From Streptomyces globisporus (GTDB lineage: Bacteria > Actinomycetota > Actinomycetes > Streptomycetales > Streptomycetaceae): DNA of 64,000 bases. The notes beneath the pieces are model-generated. The model did not search any database, had not been told where the DNA came from, and worked only from the letters and a program-made list of their open reading frames with translations. The stretch is from positions 124,001-188,000 of the forward strand of contig BMTG01000010.1 in assembly GCA_014649555.1 (NCBI GenBank), given 5' to 3'. Positions 1-8,345 of the stretch are shown one piece after another (the first letter of the stretch is position 1; each line of letters starts with the position of its first letter). The position numbers were made by a program, and so were the translations under genes.

Positions 1-1022
1 AGCGGCCAGTCGGCGAGGGTGCCGGTCACGAAACCGGCGACGAAGACGTCCCCCGCCCCGGTCGGGTCGAGCGCCTCCACCTCGATGGCGGGCACCGCCG
101 CCGCGGTGCCGGTGCGGCCGTCGACGGCGTACGCGCCCTCCGCGCCGAGGGTGACCACGGCGAGCGGGACGCGTTCGGCGAGCGCGTGCGCGGCGGCGCG
201 CGGGCAGTCGGTACGGGTGTAGCGCATCGCCTCCTCCGCGTTGGGCAGGAACGCCTCGCAGTGCGCCAGGTCGGGCAGGGCGTCCAGGTCCCAGCGGCCG
301 GTCTCGTCCCACCCGACGTCGCCGAAGACCAGCGCACCGTCCCGGGCGGCGGTGGCCACCCAGGGCTCGCTCCGGCCCGGGGCGAGCGAGGCGATGGCGG
401 CGCGGGCGCGCGGCGGGCACTGCGGGAAGACCGGGGCGGCGGCTCCGGTGGAGGTTCCGTTTCCGGTGGTCCCGGTGGTCCCGGTGGTCCCGGTGGTCCC
501 GGTGGTCCCGGTGGTCCCGGTGGTCCCGGTGGTCCCGGTGGTCCCGGTGGTCCCGGTGGAGGTTCCGGTCCCGGTGGCCCCTGCCCGGCTTCCGGTTCCG
601 TCGACGGGAGCCGGGGCGGGGGCCTCGTGGCCGTGCGAGACCATCGTGCGCTCGCCCTCGTACGCCATGGAGACGGTGACCGGGGAGTGCCAGCCGGGGA
701 CGGTGTGCGACATCGACAGGTCGATGCCCTCGCCCTGTTCCAGGGCGTCCCAGCAGTACTCGCCGTAGTGGTCGTCCCCGAAGGCGGCGGCGAGGGAGGT
801 GTGCAGGCCGAGGCGGGCGAGGGCGGTGGCCATGTTGGCGACGCCGCCGGGGCTGGAGCCCATCCCCCGGGCCCAGGACTCGGTGCCGCGCACGGGGGCG
901 CTGTCGAGGCCCGTGAAGATGATGTCGAGGAAGACCGGGCCCGTCAGGAAGACGTCGCAGGCGGGGTCGCGCGGGGCGCGCAGCGCCTCCAGCGGGTCGA
1001 TGCCCGGAGTGTCTGTGCTCAC
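1..1022 (-). CDS. PfkB-family carbohydrate kinase (3' end outside window)
   Basis: Ribokinase/PfkB-fold sugar kinase, expected to transfer ATP phosphate to a sugar or nucleoside in the cytoplasm; substrate not predictable. A GTG start at 1022 opens a frame running off the left edge (about 340 codons seen). The N-terminal half has the substrate-binding region with GGVANMATALARLG. The C-terminal PfkB signature DPTGAGDVFVAG, with the catalytic Asp, lies near nt 25-60. Oddity: residues about 157-186 are ten perfect Gly-Thr-Thr repeats inside a longer Thr/Gly/Ser/Ala-rich insert, just after the lid-like strand motif TVSMAYEGERTM. The divergent neighbour is an MFS transporter 460 bp away; a functional link is possible but unproven. 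The fold is secure. Confidence 0.9.
   Translation of the reverse strand, partial: MSTDTPGIDPLEALRAPRDPACDVFLTGPVFLDIIFTGLDSAPVRGTESWARGMGSSPGGVANMATALARLGLHTSLAAAFGDDHYGEYCWDALEQGEGIDLSMSHTVPGWHSPVTVSMAYEGERTMVSHGHEAPAPAPVDGTGSRAGATGTGTSTGTTGTTGTTGTTGTTGTTGTTGTTGTTGTTGNGTSTGAAAPVFPQCPPRARAAIASLAPGRSEPWVATAARDGALVFGDVGWDETGRWDLDALPDLAHCEAFLPNAEEAMRYTRTDCPRAAAHALAERVPLAVVTLGAEGAYAVDGRTGTAAAVPAIEVEALDPTGAGDVFVAGFVTGTLADWP
465..554 (-). repeat. Ten perfect tandem copies of a 9-bp unit inside the PfkB kinase gene
   Basis: The plus strand reads GGTGGTCCC ten times without interruption. The minus strand encodes (Gly-Thr-Thr)x10 in the kinase frame (GGG ACC ACC). The flanks contain decayed copies (GGTGGAGGTTCC on both sides), so the array probably grew from a Gly/Thr-rich linker. 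Copy-number change stays in frame, so length variation between strains is likely. Confidence 0.95.
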
Positions 1023-1290
1023 CGTGCGCTCCCGGGGTCGTGCGGCGGATCGCGGCGGGATCCGGACCGTGTGAGGTGCGGCCAGTCTGCCCGATCGGCG
1101 GAGGGGAACGCAGTGTCCGCGCCCATGTGTTCGCAGCACGCCTGACCTGCATAAACATGCGCTAATACCCGGCGTTCGACTGCATAAACGCATAAGTGAC
1201 CCAGATCACATCAGGGCGACTTTCGGGGAGCCGGAAGCGCTTGATACAAATTGCCCCGCGAGCACCTTCGGGGACGTTGTCCGACGAGAG
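1023..1290. other. Intergenic region between divergent kinase and MFS genes
   Basis: No convincing gene is seen. It holds the upstream regions of the minus-strand kinase and of the plus-strand MFS gene. An AT-richer stretch at about 1148-1200 (two 'gcataaac'-like words) is the most likely promoter zone. It is followed by the C-rich repeat tract listed separately. Confidence 0.5.
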
Positions 1291-1475
1291 CCGCAATCCC
1301 CTGGCATAGCGCCATACCTCCCGCAGTACCCCCATGCCTTTCCGCAGTACCCCTTGCCTTACCTCCCTCTGCCTTCCCGCAGTACCCCTGCCCTACCTCC
1401 GCCTGCCCTCCCGCAGCGCCCCCGCCCTACCTCCACCTTGCCTTTTCGCCGTACCCCCTCCCCTCCCCCGCCTGC
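1291..1475 (+). repeat. C-rich imperfect tandem repeats (about 35-bp period) upstream of the MFS gene
   Basis: A unit beginning CCGCAGTACCCC and continuing TGCCTACCTCC recurs at 1342, 1377 and 1411, with a decayed copy at 1446 (spacings 35, 34, 35). Two shorter relatives start at 1291 and 1321. The plus strand is almost pure pyrimidine with few G. It ends only a few bases before the MFS start. An open frame runs through it, but its Pro/Ala/Cys-rich translation looks non-coding. Confidence 0.8.
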
Positions 1476-1481
1476 TCAGGC

Positions 1482-2852
1482 ATGTCTTCAGGAACGCCCA
1501 TGTCCTCGCGCCCTGGTGCCGCGTGGCCCCTGGTGGCCGTGTTCACCGCCGGTTACCTCGCCTCCTATCTGCTGCCCACCGTCGTCGGCCGGCTCAGCGC
1601 CCACCTCGGGCTGAGTCCCGCCCAGGCCGGTCTGGTCGGCAGCGCCCTGCTCCTCAGCTCGGCCGGCGCCGGCTTCGCCCTCGCGGGCCGGGTCGAGCGG
1701 CTCGGGGCCCGTACCCCCGCCCGCGCCGGGCTGGCGCTGGCAGCCGTCGGCTACGGCTGTGCCGCGCTCGCCGGATCCGTACCGCTCGTGGTCCTCGGTG
1801 TGATCGTCGGCGGCTTCGGCTCGGGCACGGCGACCGCGGTCGCGGCATCCGGGATCGCCGCCCGGCGCGACCCGCACCGGACGTCCTCGCTCGGACTGCT
1901 CACCGTGTCCGCCACAGCGGGCGTCCTCTACCTGACGATCCCTCACCTCGGCGGCGGCCACCGGCTTCCCTTCGCCGCGATCGCCCTGGTCGCCCTGCTC
2001 GTCTGGCCCGCGACCGCCCGGCTCGACGGTGCCCGGACGGCGGAGGAGACCAGCTCGCCGATCACCGGCCGGCTGCCGCACCGCCGCTCCGGGCTCGTCC
2101 TGGCGGGCGGCATGCTCGTCTGGTCCATGGCGCAGAACGCGCTGTGGGGTGTCAGCAGCCGCATCGGCCTCGACCAGGCGGGGCTGTCCGAGGTCACCGT
2201 CGGCGCGGTGTTCGCCGCCGCGCTCGGCGCGGGTCTGCTCGGGGTGACGGGCGCCGGGTTGCTCGGCGCACGGCTCGGCCGGGCGGTGCCGATCGGGCTC
2301 GGGACCGTGGTCATCGCCGCGAGCATCGTGCTCAGCTCGTCGGCCCGGGATCTCGGCTCGTTCGCGACCGGCGAGATCATGTGGAACACCGTCTACCCGG
2401 TGGTCCTCTCCTACCTGATCGGTCTCGCCGCCTCCCTGGACATACGCGGCCGCTGGGCGGTGCTGGCGGGCTCGACCTCTTCGATAGGGGTGGCCTGCGG
2501 CCCACTGCTGGGGAGCGTGCTCTCCGAGGAGGCCGGCTATCCGGCGATGGGGCTGATCCTGGGGGCGGCCACTCTTCTGGTCGCCGCCCCGGTGACCGCC
2601 GTGGCGCTGCACACCGGCGGCCGTCCGCTGGTGCCCGGTTCGGTGCGCCGTCGCGGTGGCGCCCCGGCCGCCCTGCTCGCCGCCACCACCGGCGGCCTGT
2701 CCGGTGCGGTGCCGAAGCTCGGTTCACCGGAGCAGGCCGTCACGGAGCTGCGCGTACGGCGCAGGCGGCTGGTGCGCAGCGCGATTCGGACGGCCGGTCC
2801 GGACGGCGGTTCCGGTCAGTCGAACGCGTACGCCTCGACCTCGGCCAGGTAG
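1482..2852 (+). CDS. MFS transporter
   Basis: Integral membrane permease of the major facilitator superfamily, about 456 residues with roughly 12 hydrophobic segments (first WPLVAVFTAGYLASYLLP; a later one near MGLILGAATLLVAAPVTAVAL). A polar, basic tail of about 70 residues follows the last helix. Substrate unknown. ATG codons at 1482 and 1500 are both in frame, neither with a strong Shine-Dalgarno; upstream extension into the C-rich repeats is unlikely because that translation has no transporter character. The 3' end overlaps the convergent deaminase gene by 37 bp. Confidence 0.8.
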   Translation: MSSGTPMSSRPGAAWPLVAVFTAGYLASYLLPTVVGRLSAHLGLSPAQAGLVGSALLLSSAGAGFALAGRVERLGARTPARAGLALAAVGYGCAALAGSVPLVVLGVIVGGFGSGTATAVAASGIAARRDPHRTSSLGLLTVSATAGVLYLTIPHLGGGHRLPFAAIALVALLVWPATARLDGARTAEETSSPITGRLPHRRSGLVLAGGMLVWSMAQNALWGVSSRIGLDQAGLSEVTVGAVFAAALGAGLLGVTGAGLLGARLGRAVPIGLGTVVIAASIVLSSSARDLGSFATGEIMWNTVYPVVLSYLIGLAASLDIRGRWAVLAGSTSSIGVACGPLLGSVLSEEAGYPAMGLILGAATLLVAAPVTAVALHTGGRPLVPGSVRRRGGAPAALLAATTGGLSGAVPKLGSPEQAVTELRVRRRRLVRSAIRTAGPDGGSGQSNAYASTSAR

Positions 2853-3820
2853 CGCGCCCGGCGCTCCTCGTCGTGGTCGAGGAAGGCCGCCTCGAAGGAG
2901 TTGCGGGCCAGGGTGCGCAGCTGCTCCGGGCCCAGGGCGAGCGCGTCGCGGACGGCGTCGAAGTTGTCTCCGGCGTACCCGCCGAAGTAGGCGGGGTCGT
3001 CGGAGTTGACGGTGCAGTGCAGTCCGGCGGCCAGCATCGCGGGCAGCGGGTGGTCCTTCAGCGTGTCGACCGTCCGCAGCGTCACGTTGGAGAGCGGGCA
3101 GAGCGTGAGCGGCACCCGGTCGGCGACCAGCCGTGCCACCAGCTCCGGGTCCTCCATGCAGCGCAGCCCGTGGTCGACGCGCTCGACGCCGAGGATGTCC
3201 AGGGCCTCCCGGATGTACTCCGGCGGGCCCTCCTCCCCCGCATGGGCCACCTTGCGCAGGCCGAGCGCGGTGGCCGCCTCGTACACCTCGCGGAACTTGG
3301 CGGGCGGGTGGCCGACCTCGGCGGAGTCCAGGCCGACGGCGCTGATCCGGTGGAGGTACGGCTTGGCCGCGTCGAGGGTGCCGAGGGCCGATTCGGCGGA
3401 CAGGTCGCGCAGGAAGCACAGGATGAGCTGGGTGGAGACGCCGTGGGTCTCCTCGCTGCGCTCCAGCGCGCGGCCGAGCCCCTCGATGACCGTGCCGATG
3501 GGGACGCCCCGGGCGGTGTGGGCCTGCGGGTCGAAGAAGATCTCGGCGTGCCGGACCCCCTGGGCGGCGGCACGGGCGAGGTAGGCGTCGGCGAGTTCGG
3601 CGAAGTCGTCCTCGGTCCGCAGGACGGCCATCAGCGCGTAGTAGAGGTCCAGGAAGGACTGGAGGTCGTCGAACTGGTAGGCGGCGCGCAGTTCTTCGGT
3701 GGTGGCGTACGGCAGGGTCACCCCGTTGCGTTCCGCGAGGGCGAAGGCCAGCTCGGGTTCGAGGGTGCCTTCGATGTGGAGGTGGAGTTCGGCCTTGGGG
3801 AGGTGCACGGTTTCTCGCAA
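2816..3820 (-). CDS. Adenine deaminase-type member of the adenosine/AMP deaminase family
   Basis: Zinc amidohydrolase of purine salvage, 334 residues, cytoplasmic. Zinc ligands HLH (His13, His15) lie in PKAELHLHIEGTLEPE; HAGE and NSDDPAYF motifs follow. The pattern LHIEGTLEPE plus EIFFDPQAHTARG is what I associate with the adenine deaminase (Aah1-like, ADE) branch. Adenosine deaminases usually read LHVHLDGA/S, so this protein may act on adenine rather than adenosine, although such proteins are generally annotated adenosine deaminase. It is the last gene of a minus-strand series (rnz upstream, 18-bp gap) and overlaps the MFS gene tail-to-tail. Confidence 0.85.
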   Translation of the reverse strand: MRETVHLPKAELHLHIEGTLEPELAFALAERNGVTLPYATTEELRAAYQFDDLQSFLDLYYALMAVLRTEDDFAELADAYLARAAAQGVRHAEIFFDPQAHTARGVPIGTVIEGLGRALERSEETHGVSTQLILCFLRDLSAESALGTLDAAKPYLHRISAVGLDSAEVGHPPAKFREVYEAATALGLRKVAHAGEEGPPEYIREALDILGVERVDHGLRCMEDPELVARLVADRVPLTLCPLSNVTLRTVDTLKDHPLPAMLAAGLHCTVNSDDPAYFGGYAGDNFDAVRDALALGPEQLRTLARNSFEAAFLDHDEERRARYLAEVEAYAFD

Positions 3821-3838
3821 ACGGTGGTGCTGGTGGGG

Positions 3839-4750
3839 TCAGTGGTGCCGGGTGGGGACCGGGACGCGGATGAGGTCCTGGGCGACGGTGAGTTCGCCGT
3901 CGAACCCGGCGGCGCGGGCCTGGGTCTCGAAGAGGTCCGGGTCGTTGTAGCGCTGGGAGAAGTGGGTCAGCACGAGGTGGCGGACGCCCGCCTCCGTCGC
4001 GACCCGGGCGGCCTGTCCGGCGGTCAGATGGCCGTGGTCGACGGCGAGTTTCTCGTCCTCGTCGAGGAAGGTCGACTCGATGACGAGCATGTCGCAGCCC
4101 TCGGCGAGCGTGTACACCCCGTCGCAGAGCCGGGTGTCCATGACGAACGCGAACCGCTGCCCGCGCCGGTGCTCGGAGACCTGCTCCAGGGTGACGCCGC
4201 CGAGGGAGCCCTCGCGCTGGAGGCGGCCCACGTCCGGTCCGGCGATGCCGTGCTCCTTGAGGAGGGCGGGCAGCATGCGGCGGGTGTCCGGCTCGGTGAG
4301 GCGGTAGCCGTACGACTCGACGGGGTGCGAGAGCTTCTTGCTGTCCAGGGTGTACGCGGGGGTGGTGGCGAGGATTCCGCCGTCCCCGGCGACCGGCTCC
4401 TGGTCCAGCTCGACGGTCTCGCGGTAGGCGGTGGCGTACCGCAGCCGGTCGAAGAAGCGCTGCCCGCTTGCCGGGTAGTGGGCGGTGACCGGGTGCGGCA
4501 CCTGGTCCAGGTTGATGCGCTGGATCACCCCGGCGAGCCCGAGGGAGTGGTCGCCGTGGAAGTGGGTGACGCAGATCCGGTGGATGTCGTGCGCGGCGAC
4601 CCCGGCCCGCAGCATCTGGCGCTGGGTGCCCTCGCCGGGGTCGAAGAGGATGCCCTCACCGTCCCAGCGCAGCAGATAGCCGTTGTGGTTGCGGTGCCGG
4701 GTGGGGACCTGGCTGGCGGTGCCGAGCACCACCAGCTCGCGTACGGACAT
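3839..4750 (-). CDS. rnz: Ribonuclease Z
   Basis: Metallo-beta-lactamase-fold endonuclease that trims tRNA 3' trailers. 303 residues from MSVREL. The zinc motif HFHGDH is at residues 63-68 ([13 protein letters not shown]), with later His/Asp ligands in VMDTRLCDG and [12 protein letters not shown]. The ATG at 4750 is preferred to an upstream in-frame start at 4813 because AGGAG stands correctly in front of it and the RNase Z family begins at this sequence. It sits 37 bp after the HIT gene in the same direction. Confidence 0.93.
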   Translation of the reverse strand: MSVRELVVLGTASQVPTRHRNHNGYLLRWDGEGILFDPGEGTQRQMLRAGVAAHDIHRICVTHFHGDHSLGLAGVIQRINLDQVPHPVTAHYPASGQRFFDRLRYATAYRETVELDQEPVAGDGGILATTPAYTLDSKKLSHPVESYGYRLTEPDTRRMLPALLKEHGIAGPDVGRLQREGSLGGVTLEQVSEHRRGQRFAFVMDTRLCDGVYTLAEGCDMLVIESTFLDEDEKLAVDHGHLTAGQAARVATEAGVRHLVLTHFSQRYNDPDLFETQARAAGFDGELTVAQDLIRVPVPTRHH

Positions 4751-4787
4751 GGGGAAACGCTCCTGCGCTACTGCTGTACGGGAAGGG

Positions 4788-5147
4788 TTATCCGGGGGGC
4801 CACTGGAGGCCACGACCGCCGAGGACGTGGGCGTGCGCGTGGAAGACGGTCTGGCCGACGCCGGACCCGGTGTTGAAGATGACCCGGTAGCCGGTGGAGT
4901 CGATCTTCTCGTCGGCGGCGACCGCTCCGGCCTCGGTCAGCACGTCGGCGGCGATCTGCGGTTCGGCAGCGGCGAGGGAGGCGGCGTCCGGGTAGTGGAC
5001 CTTGGGGATGACCAGGACGTGGGTCGGGGCCTGCGGGTTGATGTCGCGGAAGGCGACGGTGGTCTCGCTCTCGCGGACGATGGTCGCCGGGATGTCCCCC
5101 GAGACGATCTTGCAGAACAGGCAGTCGGACTGCGGCTCTCCCGCCAT
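4788..5147 (-). CDS. HIT-family protein (histidine triad nucleotide-binding)
   Basis: 119-residue nucleotide-binding protein of the Hint group, likely hydrolysing AMP-lysine or AMP-amine-type phosphoramidates. The triad HAHAHVLGG is at residues 103-111. The N-terminal CLFC motif (Cys9, Cys12) is usual for this branch. GAGGAGG upstream fixes the ATG at 5147; the frame continues about 24 codons upstream without family character. It lies between rsmE and rnz, reading the same way. Confidence 0.92.
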   Translation of the reverse strand: MAGEPQSDCLFCKIVSGDIPATIVRESETTVAFRDINPQAPTHVLVIPKVHYPDAASLAAAEPQIAADVLTEAGAVAADEKIDSTGYRVIFNTGSGVGQTVFHAHAHVLGGRGLQWPPG

Positions 5148-5222
5148 GACGCCGGGCCTCCTCGTTCGCTGGTGATCAGTACGGCTCATGCTAGAGCCTC
5201 TTGCCGGGCCGCCGGGCACGGT

Positions 5223-5290
5223 TCATCCCCTGCGGCCGGTGCGTCCCGGCAGCGGCTCAGCCCCAGCGGCCGGTGCGTCCCAGCAGCAGC
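5223..5290. repeat. 34-bp tandem duplication spanning the rsmE stop codon
   Basis: Two abutting 34-bp units (5223-5256 and 5257-5290) differ at only 4 positions. The second contains the last codons of rsmE (the LLGRTGRWG region) and begins exactly at its stop codon (TCA on the plus strand). The first is a copy immediately downstream of the stop. Because 34 is not a multiple of three, the extra copy is out of frame. Confidence 0.9.
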
Positions 5291-6003
5291 GCCGTCGCCG
5301 CCGTCCCCGCCGTGGACGTACGCAGCACGCTGCGGCCGAGCCGGTAGGGGCGGGCGCCCGCCTCGGCGAAGGCGGTCAGTTCCTGCGGGGAGACGCCGCC
5401 CTCGGGGCCGACGACGAGCACGATCGTGCCCTCGGCCGGGAGTTCGGCGGTGGCGAGCGGGGTGCTGTCGTGGTCGCGGTCCTCGTGGAGGACCCCGGCG
5501 AAGTCGGCTCCGGCGAGCAGGGCCGCGACCTGCTTGGTCGTCATGGCCTCGGCCACCTCGGGGAAGCGCACCCGGCGGGACTGCTTGCCCGCCTCGCGTG
5601 CCGTGCTGCGCCACTTCGTCAGAGCCTTCGCGCCCCGGTCGCCCTTCCACTGGGTGATGCAGCGGGCGGCCTGCCAGGGCACGATCGCGTCGACGCCGGT
5701 CTCGGTCATCGTCTCGACGGCCAGCTCGCCCCGGTCGCCCTTGGGGAGGGCCTGGACGACGGTGATCCGGGGCGTGGGCTCCGGCTCCTCCTGGACGCCC
5801 GCGGGGAGCGTGACGGTGAGGCGGTCCTTTCCCTCGGCGGAGCGGACCTCGCCCTCCGCCCAGTGGCCGAGTCCGTCGGTGAGGACGACGTCCTCACCGG
5901 GCTGGAGCCGCTTGACGGAGACGGCGTGCCGTCCCTCGGGCCCTTCCAGGACGAACTCCGTTCCGGTGGGCATCCGTTCGACGACGAAGACCGGTGCGGT
6001 CAC
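5257..6003 (-). CDS. rsmE: 16S rRNA (uracil-1498-N3)-methyltransferase RsmE
   Basis: SPOUT-fold SAM-dependent methyltransferase modifying U1498 in the ribosome decoding centre. 248 residues: N-terminal PUA-like RNA-binding part (to about 75) and C-terminal knot with LVVGPEGGVSPQEL and RLGRSVLRTSTA. The GTG start at 6003 has GGAG upstream and overlaps the stop of the preceding monooxygenase gene by 4 bp (GTGA), implying translational coupling. A 34-bp duplication follows its stop. Confidence 0.93.
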   Translation of the reverse strand: MTAPVFVVERMPTGTEFVLEGPEGRHAVSVKRLQPGEDVVLTDGLGHWAEGEVRSAEGKDRLTVTLPAGVQEEPEPTPRITVVQALPKGDRGELAVETMTETGVDAIVPWQAARCITQWKGDRGAKALTKWRSTAREAGKQSRRVRFPEVAEAMTTKQVAALLAGADFAGVLHEDRDHDSTPLATAELPAEGTIVLVVGPEGGVSPQELTAFAEAGARPYRLGRSVLRTSTAGTAATALLLGRTGRWG

Positions 6004-7073
6004 CGGGGGCTCCTCATGCTCAGGGCCGTCCGGGCGGCCTCCAGTTCGGCGGCGAGCAGCTCGATGAGCTCGCCCGCGGGCAGTTCGCGGGCCATCCGGT
6101 GGCCCTGTCCGGCCCACAGGGCCATGCCCTGGGCGTCCCCGGCCTTGGCGGCGGCCTGGCGCAGCCCGCTGGTGACGTAGTGGACCTGGGGGTAGGCGGC
6201 GGGGGCGTACGGGCCGTGTTCGCGGACGAAGCGGTTGACCAGGCCACGGGCTGGCCGCCCGGAGAAGGCGCGGGTCAGCTCGGTGCGGACGAACAGGGGG
6301 TTGGTCAGGGCCTGCTTGTGCAGCAGGTGCGCGCCGGACTCGGGGCAGACCAGGAAGGCGGTGCCGAGCTGGGCGGCGTCCGCGCCCGCCGCGAGGACGG
6401 CGGCGATCTGGGAGCCGCGCATCAGACCGCCGGTGGCGACGATCGGGATCTGCACGGTCTCGCGGACCTGGGTGACGAGGGAGAGCAGCCCGGTGCCGGT
6501 CTGGTCGACCTGCGGGTCGTCGCGGTGGGTGGACTGGTGGCCGCCCGCCTCGACGCCCTGGACGCAGACGGTGTCGGCGCCCGCCCACTGGGCGCTCTGG
6601 GCCTCCTCGGCGGAGGTGACCGTGACGACGGTGTGCGTCCCCGCGCGGGCGAAGGCGTCCAGGGTGTCGCGGGTGGGGCAGCCGAAGGTGAAGGAGACGA
6701 CCGGGACCGGGTCGTCCAGCAGGATCGCGACCTTCGCCTCGTAGCCGTCGTCGCCGCTGCTGTCCGGGTCGCCGAGCGGGGTCTCGTACCAGGCGGCCTC
6801 GCCGGCGAGCTGGTGGCGGTAGACCTCGACGGCGCTGGGGTCGGCGAGTGCGGGCTGCGGCATGAAGAGGTTGACACCGAACGGGCCGGAGGTGAGCCGG
6901 CGGAGCTGTTTGATCTCGTTGTACATCCCGTCCGCCGTCTTGTACCCGGCGGCCAGGAATCCGAGCCCGCCGGCCTCGGCGACGGCGCCGGCGAGCTGGG
7001 CTCCGGACGCGCCGCCCGCCATGGGGGCCTGCACGATCGGATACCGGCAGAGATCGGTCAGCTCGGAGGACAT
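6000..7073 (-). CDS. Nitronate monooxygenase / 2-nitropropane dioxygenase-like flavoprotein
   Basis: FMN-dependent TIM-barrel enzyme predicted to oxidise alkyl nitronates; the natural substrate may be propionate-3-nitronate or unknown. About 357 residues from MSSELTDLCRYPIVQAPMAGG. Typical features are the N-terminal IVQAPMAGG loop, VQGVEAGGHQ (His equivalent of the catalytic base region), and ATGGLMRG plus AQLGTAFL phosphate-binding loops. The start is uncertain: ATG 7073 fits the family, GTG 7100 is an alternative, and neither has a clear Shine-Dalgarno. Its stop overlaps rsmE by 4 bp. Confidence 0.85.
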   Translation of the reverse strand: MSSELTDLCRYPIVQAPMAGGASGAQLAGAVAEAGGLGFLAAGYKTADGMYNEIKQLRRLTSGPFGVNLFMPQPALADPSAVEVYRHQLAGEAAWYETPLGDPDSSGDDGYEAKVAILLDDPVPVVSFTFGCPTRDTLDAFARAGTHTVVTVTSAEEAQSAQWAGADTVCVQGVEAGGHQSTHRDDPQVDQTGTGLLSLVTQVRETVQIPIVATGGLMRGSQIAAVLAAGADAAQLGTAFLVCPESGAHLLHKQALTNPLFVRTELTRAFSGRPARGLVNRFVREHGPYAPAAYPQVHYVTSGLRQAAAKAGDAQGMALWAGQGHRMARELPAGELIELLAAELEAARTALSMRSPR

Positions 7074-7148
7074 GAGCGCATCGTGCCACGTCCCGTGCAC
7101 GGGGCCGAATCAGCCAGTCGGCGGCCTGACCGGTTCTCCCGCCGAACG

Positions 7149-7187
7149 CCGCACCGCCCGCCGGTGAAGAACCGGCGGGCGGTGCGG
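7149..7187 (-). terminator. Strong hairpin terminator after dnaJ
   Basis: Perfect 17-bp GC-rich arms (7149-7165 and 7171-7187) around a 5-nt loop, 18 bp past the dnaJ stop. No long U-tract is present, as is usual in Streptomyces. It separates the heat-shock operon from the monooxygenase-rsmE genes. Confidence 0.85.
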
Positions 7188-7205
7188 TGAAAGGCGGAAA
7201 GCGGT

Positions 7206-8345
7206 TCAGCGGCCGTTGAACGCGTCCTTCAGACGGGAGAAGAGACCCTGCTGACCTGGCTGGAATTGACCCAGGGGTCGTTCCTCGCCGCGCAGCTTGG
7301 ACAGCTCCCGCAGGAGCCGCTCCTGCTCCGCGTCGAGCTTGGAGGGGGTCATCACCTCGACGTGCACGATCAGGTCGCCCCGGCCGCCGCCGCGCAGATG
7401 CGTGATCCCGCGCCCGTGCAGGGGCACGGACTGGCCGGACTGGGTGCCGGGCCGGATGTCGATCTCCTCCAGGCCGTCCAGCGTCTCCAGCGGACACTTG
7501 GTGCCGAGGGCCGCGGCCGTCATGGGGATGGTGACCGTGCAGTGCAGGTCGTCGCCCCGCCGCTGGAAGACGGCGTGCGGCAGCTCGTGGATCTCGACGT
7601 ACAGGTCGCCGGGCGGGCCGCCGCCGGGGCCGACCTCGCCCTCTCCGGCGAGCTGGATACGGGTGCCGTTGTCGACGCCCGCCGGGATCTTGACCGTGAG
7701 CGTGCGCCGCGAGCGGATGCGGCCGTCGCCGGCGCACTCCGGGCACGGGGTCGGCACGACGGTGCCGAAGCCCTGGCACTGCGGGCAGGGCCGCGAGGTC
7801 ATGACCTGGCCCAGGAAGGACCGGGTGACCTGGGAGACCTCGCCGCGGCCGCGGCACATGTCACAGGTCTGGGCGGAGGTGCCGGGGGCCGCGCCCTCGC
7901 CGCTGCAGGTGTTGCAGACGACGGCCGTGTCGACCTGGATGTCCTTGGTGGTGCCGAAGGCCGCCTCGTTGAGGTCGATCTCCAGCCGGATCATGGCGTC
8001 CTGGCCGCGCCGGGTCCGCGAACGGGGCCCGCGCTGCGCGGCGTTGCCGAAGAAGGCGTCCATGATGTCGGAGAAGTTGCCGAAGCCGCCGGCTCCGAAA
8101 CCGCCCGCACCGCCGCCTCCGCCGTTCGCGGAGAGCGGGTCGCCGCCGAGGTCGTAGACCTGCTTCTTCTGCGGGTCGGAGAGCACCTCGTAAGCGGCGT
8201 TGATCTCCTTGAACCGCTCCTGGGTCTTCGGGTCCGGGTTGACATCCGGGTGCAGCTCGCGGGCGAGCCGACGGAATGCCTTCTTGATCTCGTCCTGAGA
8301 TGCGTCGCGGCGTACGCCGAGTACGGCGTAGTAGTCCGTGGCCAC
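7206..8345 (-). CDS. dnaJ: Chaperone DnaJ (second-type, hrcA-linked)
   Basis: Type I J-protein co-chaperone of DnaK, 379 residues. J domain at residues 1-65 with HPD at 32-34. A Gly/Phe-rich linker (about 70-95) carries GGGGGAGGFGAGGFGNF. Four zinc repeats follow (CNTCSGEG, CDMCRGRG, CPQCQGFG, CPECAGDG), then the C-terminal substrate-binding domain. GTG start at 8345, directly abutting the hrcA stop codon at 8346, so the genes form one operon repressed by HrcA at the CIRCE site. Streptomyces usually has another dnaJ beside dnaK; this is the dnaJ2 type. Confidence 0.95.
   Translation of the reverse strand: MATDYYAVLGVRRDASQDEIKKAFRRLARELHPDVNPDPKTQERFKEINAAYEVLSDPQKKQVYDLGGDPLSANGGGGGAGGFGAGGFGNFSDIMDAFFGNAAQRGPRSRTRRGQDAMIRLEIDLNEAAFGTTKDIQVDTAVVCNTCSGEGAAPGTSAQTCDMCRGRGEVSQVTRSFLGQVMTSRPCPQCQGFGTVVPTPCPECAGDGRIRSRRTLTVKIPAGVDNGTRIQLAGEGEVGPGGGPPGDLYVEIHELPHAVFQRRGDDLHCTVTIPMTAAALGTKCPLETLDGLEEIDIRPGTQSGQSVPLHGRGITHLRGGGRGDLIVHVEVMTPSKLDAEQERLLRELSKLRGEERPLGQFQPGQQGLFSRLKDAFNGR

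Noticed and set aside
186-1145. Collagen-like Gly-Pro-Gly protein on the plus strand
   Set aside because: The repeat reads that way only opposite the kinase gene, whose PfkB motifs continue on both sides of it in frame.
1334-4876. 1180-codon plus-strand frame
   Set aside because: Arg/Gly/Val-rich translation antisense to the deaminase and rnz genes; a by-product of high GC third positions.
5257-7857. 866-codon frame upstream of rsmE
   Set aside because: Only the last 248 codons are RsmE; the rest crosses the monooxygenase and dnaJ genes out of frame.
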